From contig NZ_CP030051.1 of the NCBI RefSeq assembly GCF_004114975.1, positions 434,001-498,000 on the forward strand: a stretch of DNA of 64,000 nt, given 5' to 3'. Shown here one piece after another: positions 21,525-30,479 of this stretch. Each line of letters opens with the position of its first letter. Within the stretch, counting starts at the first letter, position 1. This DNA is from Bradyrhizobium guangdongense (GTDB lineage Bacteria; Pseudomonadota; Alphaproteobacteria; Rhizobiales; Xanthobacteraceae). The position numbers and the translations under genes were made by a program. The notes under the pieces are model-generated. The model saw only the letters and a program-made list of their open reading frames with translations, searched no databases and was not told the DNA's origin.

Positions 21525-22676
21525 ATGGCAACGGACGAACTGGTCAAGACAACGGGCATCGCCCAGCACGGGGCAAGCCGCCTGCCCTCGGTCGACGTCG
21601 ACAGCTTCAACATCGAGATCAAGGACGACGAGGGCTTTCTCGGCGACCGCGCCAGCAAGGGCGCGTTTCGCGAGATCCTCGAGGAATGGCGCAAACCGCT
21701 GCGCAAGAGCGGCGACGACCCGTTCGGCGACGAGCCCTCGGACAAGATCAGCAAGAAGGCCCTCGATGCCGTGCTGAGCGGCGACGACGCGGAGGCCGCG
21801 GCCGTCGTGCACAGCGCGATCGAGGAATTCGCGCAGGAGCTCGCCTACGTGACGCGGCGATTCCTCAAGACCAAGGCCTGGGCCAAGACTGAATGCATCG
21901 TGGTCGGCGGCGGCTTTCGCGCCTCCAGGCTCGGCGAGATCGCCATCGCCCGGGCCGAGATCATCCTGAAGGCGGAAGGCTTCAAGGTCGACCTGGTGCC
22001 GATCCGCTTCGACCCCGACGATGCCGGCCTGATCGGCGCCCTGCACCTTGCTCCATCATGGATTTTCGAGGCCTATGACAGCATCCTCGCGGTCGATATC
22101 GGCGGCACCAACATCCGCTGCGGCATCGTCGAGACGCGCTGGAAGAAGGCGCCTGATCTCTCCAAGGCGTCCGTCTTCAAATCCGACCTGTGGCGCCACG
22201 CCGACGACGAGCCGAGCCGCGAGGCCGCGGTGAAGCGGCTGGTGAAGATGCTTCAAGGCCTGATCGAGGACGCCAAAGCCGAGGGCTTCAAGCTCGCGCC
22301 CTTCATCGGCATCGCCTGTCCCGGCGTCATCAACGCCGACGGCTCGATCGAGAAGGGCGCCCAGAACCTGCCGGGCAATTGGGAGAGCAGCAAGTTCAAC
22401 CTGCCGGCGAGCCTGGTCGAGGCGATTCCTGAGATCGGCGGGCACGACACCGCGATCCTGATGCACAATGACGGCGTGGTTCAGGGCCTCTCCGAGGTGC
22501 CGTTCATGCAGGACATCGACCGCTGGGGCGTGCTCACCATCGGCACCGGCCTCGGCAATGCGCGCTTCACCAACCGCCACCGGGAGAACGGCAACGGCAA
22601 GGACCGGGATTCTGCGGAGGGGAAGAAAAAGTCCAAGGAAAACAACAAGGACAATGCCAAGGCGGACAAGGAGTAA
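21525..22676 (+). CDS. ROK-like sugar kinase fold protein, apparently circularly permuted
   Basis: Actin-like ATPase fold protein, 383 residues, related to ROK kinases and glucokinases. The phosphate-1 motif AVDIGGTNIRCGIVE is at 189-203, IACPGVINADG at 263-273, the catalytic-type Asp in HNDGVV (D316) and the phosphate-2 motif TIGTGLGNARF at 338-348. The region that normally follows these, with the adenosine motif (CIVVGGGFRASRLGEIAI at 124-141, then DDAGLIGALHLA), comes before them. The ROK zinc motif (CxCGxxGCxE) is absent, and the protein ends in a charged tail (GKDRDSAEGKKKSKEN). Start ATG with GGGCAAGGG upstream. Substrate unknown; kinase activity is not assured. Confidence 0.75.
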   Translation: MATDELVKTTGIAQHGASRLPSVDVDSFNIEIKDDEGFLGDRASKGAFREILEEWRKPLRKSGDDPFGDEPSDKISKKALDAVLSGDDAEAAAVVHSAIEEFAQELAYVTRRFLKTKAWAKTECIVVGGGFRASRLGEIAIARAEIILKAEGFKVDLVPIRFDPDDAGLIGALHLAPSWIFEAYDSILAVDIGGTNIRCGIVETRWKKAPDLSKASVFKSDLWRHADDEPSREAAVKRLVKMLQGLIEDAKAEGFKLAPFIGIACPGVINADGSIEKGAQNLPGNWESSKFNLPASLVEAIPEIGGHDTAILMHNDGVVQGLSEVPFMQDIDRWGVLTIGTGLGNARFTNRHRENGNGKDRDSAEGKKKSKENNKDNAKADKE

Positions 22677-23240
22677 CCTTGCTCGGTTAGGTTAACCACC
22701 GCTTTGCGTTGCGACACCCCGGCCGCACGCTACGGTGGAACCGTCGCCTCACGCCGGCCGGCGAAGCCGCCCTTCCTGGCCAGCATTTCAATGAGCGGCA
22801 CGGGACCGCCAGTGTTTACCGCGTCTGGCGGTCCCACCCCGGTTTCTTCCTTCGCCTCTCCCGCGTGCCGGAGAGCATAGGCCGCCCTGGGCGGCCGTTT
22901 TTTTGAGAACGTCGAAGCGAAGCTTCGACTACGGCGCCCCGGGCGATGCGAAGCATCGTCCGCGCGGGGCGGGTGAGGGCTCTTTCGTCTGGGGGATTGT
23001 CTCGTCAGCCCCCTCGACGCGGGAAGCTTGTCGCACCCCGACATCGGTGCGTTCCCTCCCCCCTTGTGGGGGAGGGTTAGGGAGAGGGGTAAGCCCAGGA
23101 AAGGGTGCCAATCATCGACGACGCGGCAAAACCGGAAAGACACCCCCCGCTTTTTCCCCTTTCGCGCCTTGTCTGGCCCGCCATCCTCGCTTATGAACGC
23201 CCCCAACCACAGGGGCCCTGCTCCTACCATGGCGCCTTCA
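22677..23240. other. Intergenic region between the ROK-like gene and tRNA-Ser
   Basis: Roughly 560 bases without a supportable gene. It contains the second copy of the hairpin mosaic (22876-22980), a separate CCCTCCCCC/GGGGGAGGG hairpin at about 23055-23078, and the promoter region of the tRNA. Confidence 0.6.
22876..22980. repeat. Mosaic of palindromes, copy B, including a terminator-like hairpin
   Basis: Shares CATAGGCCGCC/GGCGGCCGTT, the GTCGAAGC/GCTTCGAC palindrome, TACGGCGCC and the GATGCGAAGCATC palindrome with copy A at 15664-15858. On the plus strand GGCCGCC (22880-22886) and GGCGGCC (22890-22896) are followed by GTTTTTTTG, the shape of an intrinsic terminator, about 200 bases after the ROK-like gene. 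Confidence 0.8.
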
Positions 23241-23330
23241 GGAGAGGTGGCAGAGTGGTTGAATGCACCGCACTCGAAATGCGGCATAGGTGCAAGCCTA
23301 TCGGGGGTTCGAATCCCTCCCTCTCCGCCA
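23241..23330 (+). tRNA. tRNA-Ser (anticodon CGA)
   Basis: A 90-base tRNA with an encoded CCA end. Acceptor stem GGAGAGG pairs with CCTCTCC, followed by G and CCA. The anticodon arm is CCGCA, loop CTCGAAA, TGCGG, giving anticodon CGA for the serine codon UCG. A long variable arm (class II) and the T arm GGGGGTTCGAATCCCTC are present. A foreign-looking gene island starts about 250 bases downstream, so the 3' end is a plausible integration site. Confidence 0.96.
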
Positions 23331-23576
23331 TCGACTTTCAGCAGCGCACGAGGCCAGAGATCGAGATCGAGGTCGAACGTCGCATCGCGTCCTTCCTCGC
23401 GGCATGCCAAATTCACCTGCGGTCGATGGTCAAAAGGCGCTCAGCTTCTCTCTGGTCTGGCCTATCGGCGGGGTTCATTGGCGCTGTCATCGCATTTCAC
23501 CTTTGCTAACCGATTAGTATGTATTGCCTTTCAACGTAGAGTCGCAGCACATTGCCCTGCCTTCCGGAATCGATTG

Positions 23577-26560
23577 ATGTCTCCGCCTTCCAAGTCTGAC
23601 GTGCGTGAAGCGAGCTCGCGACCGCCGCGCGGCGTGACATTCCAGACTCGCGCCCGCACGATCGACCACCTTGGGCGCGGTCAGATTGCGGACGCGCCGA
23701 CAGCGGTGAGCGAGCTCTGGAAGAATGCGTACGACGCCTACGCCAAGGAGGTCGCGCTGCACATCTTTGACGGCAGCCCCGAGGTCGCGCTGGTGGTGGA
23801 CGACGGCGCCGGCATGTCGCTTTCGACATTCCGAGACCGATGGCTCGTTATCGGAACCGAATCGAAGATCGAAGACATCGACGCGGCACCAATCGATACC
23901 TTTGGCCTGGCCGACCGAGTTCGTCAGGGCGAAAAGGGGATAGTCGCCTGTCGGCGGCGTTCCTCGCGCCGGTGACGCTGGTCCTATCTAAGACTGTCCG
24001 GGATCGATTCGCCGCGGTTCTCGTCGACTGGAGGCTGTTCGAGAACCCCTTTCTTCTGATCGAGGACATTCGCATCCCGATCGTCGAGTTCGACCGGGCG
24101 AGCGACATCGAATCCGCCCTGAAGGGGATGGCCGATATCATCCGCACCAACTTCGGCATCACCGCCGCCGAGGCGAAGCGGGATCCGGATTCGCGCGTAG
24201 CCCGCTTGTATGCTGGTTGGCGTAGATTCTCCGAATATGAGCATTCGCAGAATATCGGCGCCTCGACGCATGACGATATCAGAGCATTCTGGTCGCAGCC
24301 GGTACCGATCGAATCGCGCCACTTCGCTGAGTGGCCGGTCTATTCAGGCTTGGCCAACCACGGTACCGCGCTCTACCTGCTGGATGCGCATCATGACCTT
24401 GCGCAGTGGGTTCGACCCGGGCCTAAGGACGACGACGAACGTAAGGAAAGCGAAGAGCTTTTGCTGCGCACGCTATCGGGCTTCGTCGACCCCTACGCGC
24501 GCAAGCAACCGGACTTCTCTTACGAAGTGCTGCTGCATTTCGGCGAACGCTCACGACGTGTGCTCGCGTCAGGAGACGTCTTCGGCTACGACGAACTCAT
24601 GTCACTTGAGCACGTGATCGACGGAAAGTTCGATGCTCGCGGCCGATTTAAAGGAAAGGTGATTGCATTCGGCAAGGACCTGGGAATCCAGGAATTCGTT
24701 CCGCGTCGTCCGCTACCTCAAAACCGTCGGGATGTTGTGGGGCCGTTTGCCTTTTGCATCGGCACATTCGAGCAGTTGCTGACCAACACCACGCACACCG
24801 AGCAGCAATTCGATCATCTGAAATTGCAAGCTGAGAAGTTCGGTGGCCTGGCCGTGTATCGCGACGACTTACGCGTGATGCCATACGGTCGCCCGGACAG
24901 CGATTTCTTCAAGATCGAGGAGCGTCGGACGCACCATGCCGGTCGTGCGTTCTTTTCTTTCCGCAGAGTATTCGGCCGCGTTTCGATATCGCGAACCGCC
25001 AACCCACAGCTTAAGGACAAGGCCGGCCGCGAAGGATTGGTGGTCAATCGGGCTCGAAACGAACTGCAATTCCTAGTCATCGATCTTCTCGTGGATTTCG
25101 CGGCAAGGTTCTTCGGAACCGGATCCCCGATCCGCGAGGAGTATCTCGAAGAGGCCCAAGCCCGAGCAAAAGCCGCTCGCGAAACCACACAAAAAGTGAG
25201 AACGAGCCAGCTGGCCGAACTGCGGAAGTTCATGAAGACGAACGAGCCGGCGATAGCGGCGGCCCGAACGCGCATCGTGCAGCTCAAATCGAAGCTTTCT
25301 GACGTCGTCCGTTCGAAGAAGACCGACGAAGTCGCGGTGATTTCGTCCGAAATTCGAAATCTCAATCGCCAACTGCAGGACTGCAAGCCGCCGGCGACAC
25401 CCCGAAAGCTCGCGAACCTGGAGACGCCGTTTCGCCAATACCGGGATCTCTTTGGCGCCGCGTCCGATGAGATGGCCGACCTCCGGGATGAAGTGGCGAA
25501 GGCGGAGGCCCAGATCGGAAGAGACGACCCGGGCGACGTTGTAAAGGCGCGAGTCAAAGCGAATTCCGATGCGATCGCATCGTTCCTTGACGAGTCTACG
25601 AAAGCCTTCGTGGCAAAGTTCGATCAGCTTCGGAACGAGTGGCGCGAGACGGCCGCCGCGGACAAGCAGCGGTTCGCCGAAGCCGCCGAGCCGTACCTGA
25701 AGGGGAAAACGAGTCAAACCGCGTTGGCCTCGGTTCTCGGCCTAATCGATCAGCGTCGATCCGAGATCGAATCGGAACTGCGGTCCAAATACGCCGCGCT
25801 TGTGAAGGCGCTCGACCGCCTGAAGGAGGGTATTGACCTCGAGGAAGCCTTGTCGGTCATCGACGACGACCGCGCTGAGCTTGAAGATCGCCTGAAGGAG
25901 ATCTATCAGGTAGCTCAACTCGGCATCGCCGTCGAGATCATCGGTCACGAGCTGGAGTCTCTGGACGTCGAAGTCCGTCGTAATCTGGAGAAGATGCCAG
26001 CGGACGTGCGGTCGACGCGTTCGTGGAAACACGCCTTCGAGGCGCATTCGGCGCTCACTGAAAAACTGCGCTTCCTGGCACCGATGAGGATCGCCGGCTA
26101 TCGCAACCGCGAAACGATCACTGGCGCCGAAATAGCCGGATATCTTGAGGAATTCTTCAAACGACGGTTCGAGTCCGAGGACATCTCATTCGAGGCCACT
26201 AAAGCCTTCAGAGCGATCTCTTTCAGCGACCTGAGGTCCCGCATCTATCCGGTATTCATCAATCTCCTCAACAACTCGATGTACTGGCTGCAATTCGTCA
26301 AAGACCGGCGGATCGTGCTCGACTTCCGCAACGGTAAGGCTGTCGTTTCGGATTCCGGCCAAGGCGTCGACCCCGACGATGTTGGCCGTCTGTTCCAACT
26401 CTTTTTCACGCGCAGGGCGAAGGGTCGCGGACTTGGTCTCTTCCTATCGCGTGTAAACCTGGCCGCCGCACGCCATCACATACGGTACGCGACGGGCGAA
26501 GACCCGCGCCCGCTTAAGGGCGCCAACTTCATCATAGAATTTCAGGGCGTGAATGCATGA
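23577..26560 (+). pseudogene. Large protein with two GHKL ATPase modules (MORC/MutL-like N-terminus, histidine-kinase-like C-terminus), frameshifted
   Basis: First gene of the island. The N-terminal frame from ATG 23577 reads a GHL ATPase: AVSELWKNAYDAYA (N box), VVDDGAGMSLSTF (G1), DRWLVIGTESK, then RQGEKGI. At 23943-23945 the expected continuation GRLSAAFLAPVTLVLSK moves to another frame; restoring one G (ATA GGT CGC CTG) joins the two into about 994 residues. The second part has a long coiled coil (about 525-700), an H-box-like IIGHELESLDVEV near 791, and a second ATPase module with INLLNNSMYW, VVSDSGQGVDPDD and AKGRGLGLFLSR. The following gene overlaps by 4 bases. As read, the frame stops at 23975; whether this is a true mutation or a sequencing error cannot be decided here. 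Confidence 0.8.
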
Positions 26561-28311
26561 GTGCGGTCTACGACAAGGCAGTCCATCATACTTTTGTAGA
26601 CAGCCTCCGGAGCGTCTTCCTCGTCGATGACGCTTTTCCGTGTCTCAGCGACATGTTCAAGAGTGAGCAGTGGCTCCGGCGATTCAAGGAGCCAGACCGG
26701 GCTGCGGCCCTGTACCGGGAATTCAGAAAGCGGCATCTCCCTTGCGACATCGAGAATACGTTTCGGCGGGGGGACATCAAGATGGTGGAGCGCATGAGGA
26801 AGTGCGACCTCATCGTTCTAGACTTCCATCTCGACCCCGACGACAGCGACAACAGCAAAGCGATCGAGATTCTTCGTCGTTTGGCCGCCAGCCGTCACTT
26901 CAATACAGTGGTCGTCTACACGAAAGCCGAAAAACTCAGCGACGTTTGGCTGGATATCGCGGCCAATTTGCGATCTGACTTTGATGTCGAGGAGTTCCTG
27001 AAGCAGCACGAGACCGAGCACGAATGGTGGCAAACCACCGCCGAATTGAGCAAGCTGCAGCTCCCGACGGAAACCACGATGGCGGAGTTTCTGACCGGCG
27101 GTATCGAGGGCGTATCGAAGCCTGCGAAGAAAGCAATCGGTGATGAGATCGTTGCGATCGGCGGAGCCGGTGATCGCAAAGTACTCGTTGAAGCTTGGCT
27201 AAGAAAGAACGTTGCCGAACGTCAGCATCCACCCGTTAAGGGGGTGAATTCCACAGGCGATACTGCGTTACAGGGCCGTTTCACGAATAACGGCCCTCAT
27301 TGGCTCCAATGCCGCGGTTGCTTCATTGCGATCGTGAGGAAAAATAGCGACGACGAGGTTAAACACCTGATGTCTGGGCTTGATGCAGCCCTGATCGACT
27401 GGAAACCCAACTTCCTGCAGATCCTCGTCTCGGAGATACAAAACAATCTGGAACTCGAATCCTTCGCGGCCGATCCAAGACTATTCTCGGACGTCGAACG
27501 CCAAGTCGGCCTCAGCCACTACCTTCTATCCCAGCTAGAAGAAGACGGCGACCAGATCGCCGCTGTGGAGGCGGTCGTCGATCGCATATTGGAAACGCTT
27601 CGGCACAGGATCTCGGCCGACAAAAATCTCCGAACTTTCGGTGACAAAGTCCTGACCGACATTCGCTCGGAACTCGCCGATGCGATCACCTCAGACAAGC
27701 CGATTGCGAACGCCGGTGCGCTTGCTCACGCCCCCGGCAAATTCGACGGCCAGCGTATCCTGTTCCTGCTCAACTCGTTCCTTTCCACTGAACATTTCTC
27801 GAAATCGCGGATCACGACCGGCACGGTCTTCACGGACGGGACGGCGCATTGGATGGTCACGTCACCCGCATGCGATCTCACCGCCAGACCGACCGGGGCA
27901 AAGGAGACCTGGTCGAACGAACTTCATCCGGTCAAGGCCATATTGGCGGTCAAGCTCAAGTTGGTGGACGTTTCTCAATCGTTGAAGGAGGCAACACAAG
28001 GCAAGCACGCTTTCCTCGTCGACAAAGAGAAGTTCGTGCCCCTGGAGATATTCGAAAAGCAGACGTCGCAACCCGCTCCGGAAATCTTCTTCGTTCTCGA
28101 TGCCGGCCGGACACGTTTTGCCGCCGGCAAGCCGGCAACCTTCAAGGCGATCCAAGTCTCGCGCTCGAACCCGAAAACGTCCCCCAGGCTCGTCGGTCAG
28201 CGGTCCTTTTCGGTGTTGGGCCAACTGCGCGCGAACTACGCGAGCCGCGTGCTACAGTTGACCGGCGCGCACTTCGCCCGGATCGGCATCGATTTTTTTA
28301 AGGGGGCCTAA
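26557..28311 (+). CDS. Receiver-like protein with large unrecognised C-terminal region
   Basis: Second island gene, 584 residues, overlapping the ATPase gene by ATGA. Residues 15-130 look like a CheY-type receiver: acidic pair in VFLVDDAF (D24, D25), candidate phospho-acceptor D89 in LIVLDFHLDPDD, and T122-K123 in VVVYTKAEKL, spaced as in receivers. A 40-residue insertion separates strand 1 from strand 3. The remaining 450 residues match no family I recognise; they include HWLQCRGCFIAIV and WMVTSPACDLTA (a CDL motif seen in various uncharacterised proteins) and two helical stretches at about 290-370. It is the natural partner of the histidine-kinase-like C-terminus of the upstream gene. Confidence 0.75.
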   Translation: MSAVYDKAVHHTFVDSLRSVFLVDDAFPCLSDMFKSEQWLRRFKEPDRAAALYREFRKRHLPCDIENTFRRGDIKMVERMRKCDLIVLDFHLDPDDSDNSKAIEILRRLAASRHFNTVVVYTKAEKLSDVWLDIAANLRSDFDVEEFLKQHETEHEWWQTTAELSKLQLPTETTMAEFLTGGIEGVSKPAKKAIGDEIVAIGGAGDRKVLVEAWLRKNVAERQHPPVKGVNSTGDTALQGRFTNNGPHWLQCRGCFIAIVRKNSDDEVKHLMSGLDAALIDWKPNFLQILVSEIQNNLELESFAADPRLFSDVERQVGLSHYLLSQLEEDGDQIAAVEAVVDRILETLRHRISADKNLRTFGDKVLTDIRSELADAITSDKPIANAGALAHAPGKFDGQRILFLLNSFLSTEHFSKSRITTGTVFTDGTAHWMVTSPACDLTARPTGAKETWSNELHPVKAILAVKLKLVDVSQSLKEATQGKHAFLVDKEKFVPLEIFEKQTSQPAPEIFFVLDAGRTRFAAGKPATFKAIQVSRSNPKTSPRLVGQRSFSVLGQLRANYASRVLQLTGAHFARIGIDFFKGA

Positions 28312-28312
28312 G

Positions 28313-29599
28313 ATGGCGGGAGCAAGACCGAAAAAGTTAGGCGCGCGTGCGAAGACTCCGAAGGATGCAGCTCCGTTGTCCAAGGCCAAGATGCCTGAGT
28401 TTCTGGCGGTCGATTTCTTCAGCGGCGCGGGCGGAACCACGCGCGGAATGCTCGACGCCGGCGGATACGTGATCGCTGGCGTCGACAAGGACGCAGCGTG
28501 CGAACGGACCTATACGGACAACAACGGCAACATGACTCTTGATCGGAGGCCGCCCCACTATCTATGTCGCGACATCTTCCCATCTTCGACGGCGCATCCG
28601 GAGGGTCAGCAGGAGAAGCTGATGAAGGAGCTCGACGTTCTGATCGCGAAGTATCGCGCTCTCGCGCCGGGACGGCCGTTGATGTTCGCGATATGCGCGC
28701 CTTGCCAGCCGTTTACAACGCTCGCCCGCAAGGAGCCTTCCGAGAGGCGTGTTGAACGCCGTCGCAAGGACAAGAACCTGCTTTCCGAGGCCTTAAAATT
28801 CGTGCGCCGCTTCCGTCCGGACGTCGTGCTTTCAGAGAACGTGTCCGGCATTTCCGACCCGCGGTTCGGTGGGATCTGGGAAGCTTTCCGCAAGGGACTG
28901 AGGGCCTCGGGCTACGCCGTTGGCTCGAACGTCGTATGCGCATCGAAGTTCGGCGTCCCGCAGTACCGAAAGCGTTCAATTCTCGTCGCGGTCAACCGCA
29001 AGAAATCCAAGGGAGAGGCTGCACGAAAGGGAACGTTGAGCATTCCGGTCGCCGGCGGATCGGGAGAGGAGAGAACCGTTGCCTCTACGATCTCTCATTT
29101 GCCGAAGATCGAAGCGGGAGAACTGCACGCGACTATTCCGAACCATCGCGCGCGAACTTTGAGCGACACGAACTTGAAGCGGATCGCCTCCGCCAAGCCG
29201 GGCGTCAGCAATAGCTATTTATCCAGCACCCCGTACGGAGACCTCTCGCTGCCGTGCCACCGGCGCGTGAAGAAGAAGCTGAAGACGGCTTGTTTCACCG
29301 ACGTCTATACGCGGATGAGCGGCGATCGGCCGTCCCCGACCATCACCACGAAATGTCACAGCATATCGAACGGACGGTTCGGCCACTACGACACGAAGCA
29401 GAACCGGGGAATTTCGCTGCGTGAAGCGGCGGCGCTGCAGTCGTTCCGCGATGACTACGTGTTCTACCCGGAAGACGGCGTCTGCACCGTCGCAAGGATG
29501 ATCGGGAATGCAGTTCCGCCCCGCCTCGCGCAGTCCTTCGCGGAATTCAGCATGACCTTGCTCGACAAGAGAGTGTTTCCTGCCCTGACAATCGGTTGA
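28313..29599 (+). CDS. DNA cytosine-5 methyltransferase
   Basis: C5-cytosine DNA methyltransferase, 428 residues, all main motifs present: motif I FFSGAGGTTRGMLDAGG (about 31-47), motif IV with the catalytic Cys in CAPCQPFTTLARK, motif VI LSENVSGI, motif VIII QYRKRS, and motifs IX-X with RPSPTITTK and RMIGNAVPPRLAQ. It starts 1 base after the preceding gene, with GGGGG upstream. The target site cannot be read from sequence; a Vsr endonuclease two genes later implies that its 5-methylcytosines create T:G mismatches worth repairing. No cognate type II restriction gene is recognisable. Confidence 0.93.
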   Translation: MAGARPKKLGARAKTPKDAAPLSKAKMPEFLAVDFFSGAGGTTRGMLDAGGYVIAGVDKDAACERTYTDNNGNMTLDRRPPHYLCRDIFPSSTAHPEGQQEKLMKELDVLIAKYRALAPGRPLMFAICAPCQPFTTLARKEPSERRVERRRKDKNLLSEALKFVRRFRPDVVLSENVSGISDPRFGGIWEAFRKGLRASGYAVGSNVVCASKFGVPQYRKRSILVAVNRKKSKGEAARKGTLSIPVAGGSGEERTVASTISHLPKIEAGELHATIPNHRARTLSDTNLKRIASAKPGVSNSYLSSTPYGDLSLPCHRRVKKKLKTACFTDVYTRMSGDRPSPTITTKCHSISNGRFGHYDTKQNRGISLREAAALQSFRDDYVFYPEDGVCTVARMIGNAVPPRLAQSFAEFSMTLLDKRVFPALTIG

Positions 29600-29630
29600 C
29601 GATGTAGACCGAGCCGGCGGAGAATATGGG

Positions 29631-29990
29631 ATGGTTGGGCGCCTTAAGGTCGATAGCGACAGATACTGGGTCGAGTACGTGGACCGCAACGTTCAGGTAG
29701 TCTGGGCTCCAGGCGCTCCCGAACCGGCCGCGAAGGCCCGCCGTTGGATCGAAGAAGCCTATCCGCGGCTAGAGCAGGTGCCGGAGACGATGCTCCGGTT
29801 CTTGATAGGAAGCGATGCCGACTTCAACCCAACTTCCGTTCGAAAGGAGAAGTCTGTCGAAAGGCACGGCAGGTTGAGCGACGGCGGATCGATAAAGCTC
29901 GTATACTTCAAGGAGGAGCCGCTGGGCGACAGCGAGTATCATGAGGGCGTCGAGGTGCTCTCGACGTGGATAAGCTCCTACTTTCGCTGA
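29631..29990 (+). CDS. Hypothetical protein between methyltransferase and Vsr genes
   Basis: 119 residues, not recognised. It starts MVGRLKVDSDRYWVEYVDRN, is rich in aromatic and charged residues and has no membrane segment or cysteine. Two helical stretches (AAKARRWIEEAYPRLEQV and VPETMLRFLIGS) are followed by strands ending GVEVLSTWISSYFR. GGCGGAG stands 8 bases before the ATG. It is sandwiched 31 bases after the methyltransferase and 7 bases before vsr on the same strand, so it is probably part of the same system. Confidence 0.65.
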   Translation: MVGRLKVDSDRYWVEYVDRNVQVVWAPGAPEPAAKARRWIEEAYPRLEQVPETMLRFLIGSDADFNPTSVRKEKSVERHGRLSDGGSIKLVYFKEEPLGDSEYHEGVEVLSTWISSYFR

Positions 29991-29997
29991 GGCGGCC

Positions 29998-30477
29998 GTG
30001 GTTGATCACCTGACGCGAGAACAACGATCGCGAAACATGAGCTCGGTCCGGAATCGCAACACGGCGCCGGAGCTTCTGGCCAGAAAGGCTGCGCATCGTC
30101 TCGGCCTGAGGTTTCGCCTGCATCGATCGGATCTCCCCGGAAGCCCCGACTTCGTTCTGCCGAAGCACGCCGTCGCAGTTTTCGTCCACGGCTGCTTTTG
30201 GCACGGACACGGGTGTTGCCGTTCGAAGCTTCCGCAGTCGAACGTGGAATTCTGGACGAGTAAGGTCGGGAAGAACCGGGTTCGAGATCGAAAGGCGCGT
30301 AGAGCGCTCGCGAAACTCGGCTGGCGCGTCGTTACTTTGTGGCAATGCGAGCTTTCCAATGCCGATGCCGCCGAGGTGCTTGTCGCGAAGAAAGTGCTTG
30401 GGATCCGACTTGGGAAAGCGAGTGCTATGCGAAGTCGGCGTCGGTCGGCTGCAGGCCTTCGCAGAAAAAGGAAGTAG
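29998..30477 (+). CDS. vsr: Very short patch repair endonuclease
   Basis: Vsr family endonuclease, 159 residues, which nicks beside T:G mismatches made by deamination of 5-methylcytosine. It has the N-terminal motif REQRSRNMSSVRNRNTAPE, the catalytic Asp in GSPDFVLPKH, and the zinc/active-site region VFVHGCFWHGHGC followed by NVEFWTSKVGKNRVRD. The start is a GTG at 29998. The C-terminal tail (RLGKASAMRSRRRSAAGLRR) is unusually basic. Its partner is the cytosine methyltransferase upstream. Some Vsr-like proteins in restriction loci act as restriction nucleases instead. Confidence 0.92.
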   Translation: MVDHLTREQRSRNMSSVRNRNTAPELLARKAAHRLGLRFRLHRSDLPGSPDFVLPKHAVAVFVHGCFWHGHGCCRSKLPQSNVEFWTSKVGKNRVRDRKARRALAKLGWRVVTLWQCELSNADAAEVLVAKKVLGIRLGKASAMRSRRRSAAGLRRKRK

Positions 30478-30479
30478 TC

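Noticed and set aside
22730..23416. Minus-strand open frame across tRNA-Ser containing EGGIRTPDRLAPMPHFECG
   Set aside because: This is the well-known spurious translation of the antisense of a tRNA-Ser gene; the tRNA is clear on the plus strand.
23331..23576. Possible small gene or remnant just after tRNA-Ser (frame ending GFIGAVIAFHLC)
   Set aside because: The frame passes through the tRNA and has no start of its own that I can support; possibly a remnant but not demonstrable.
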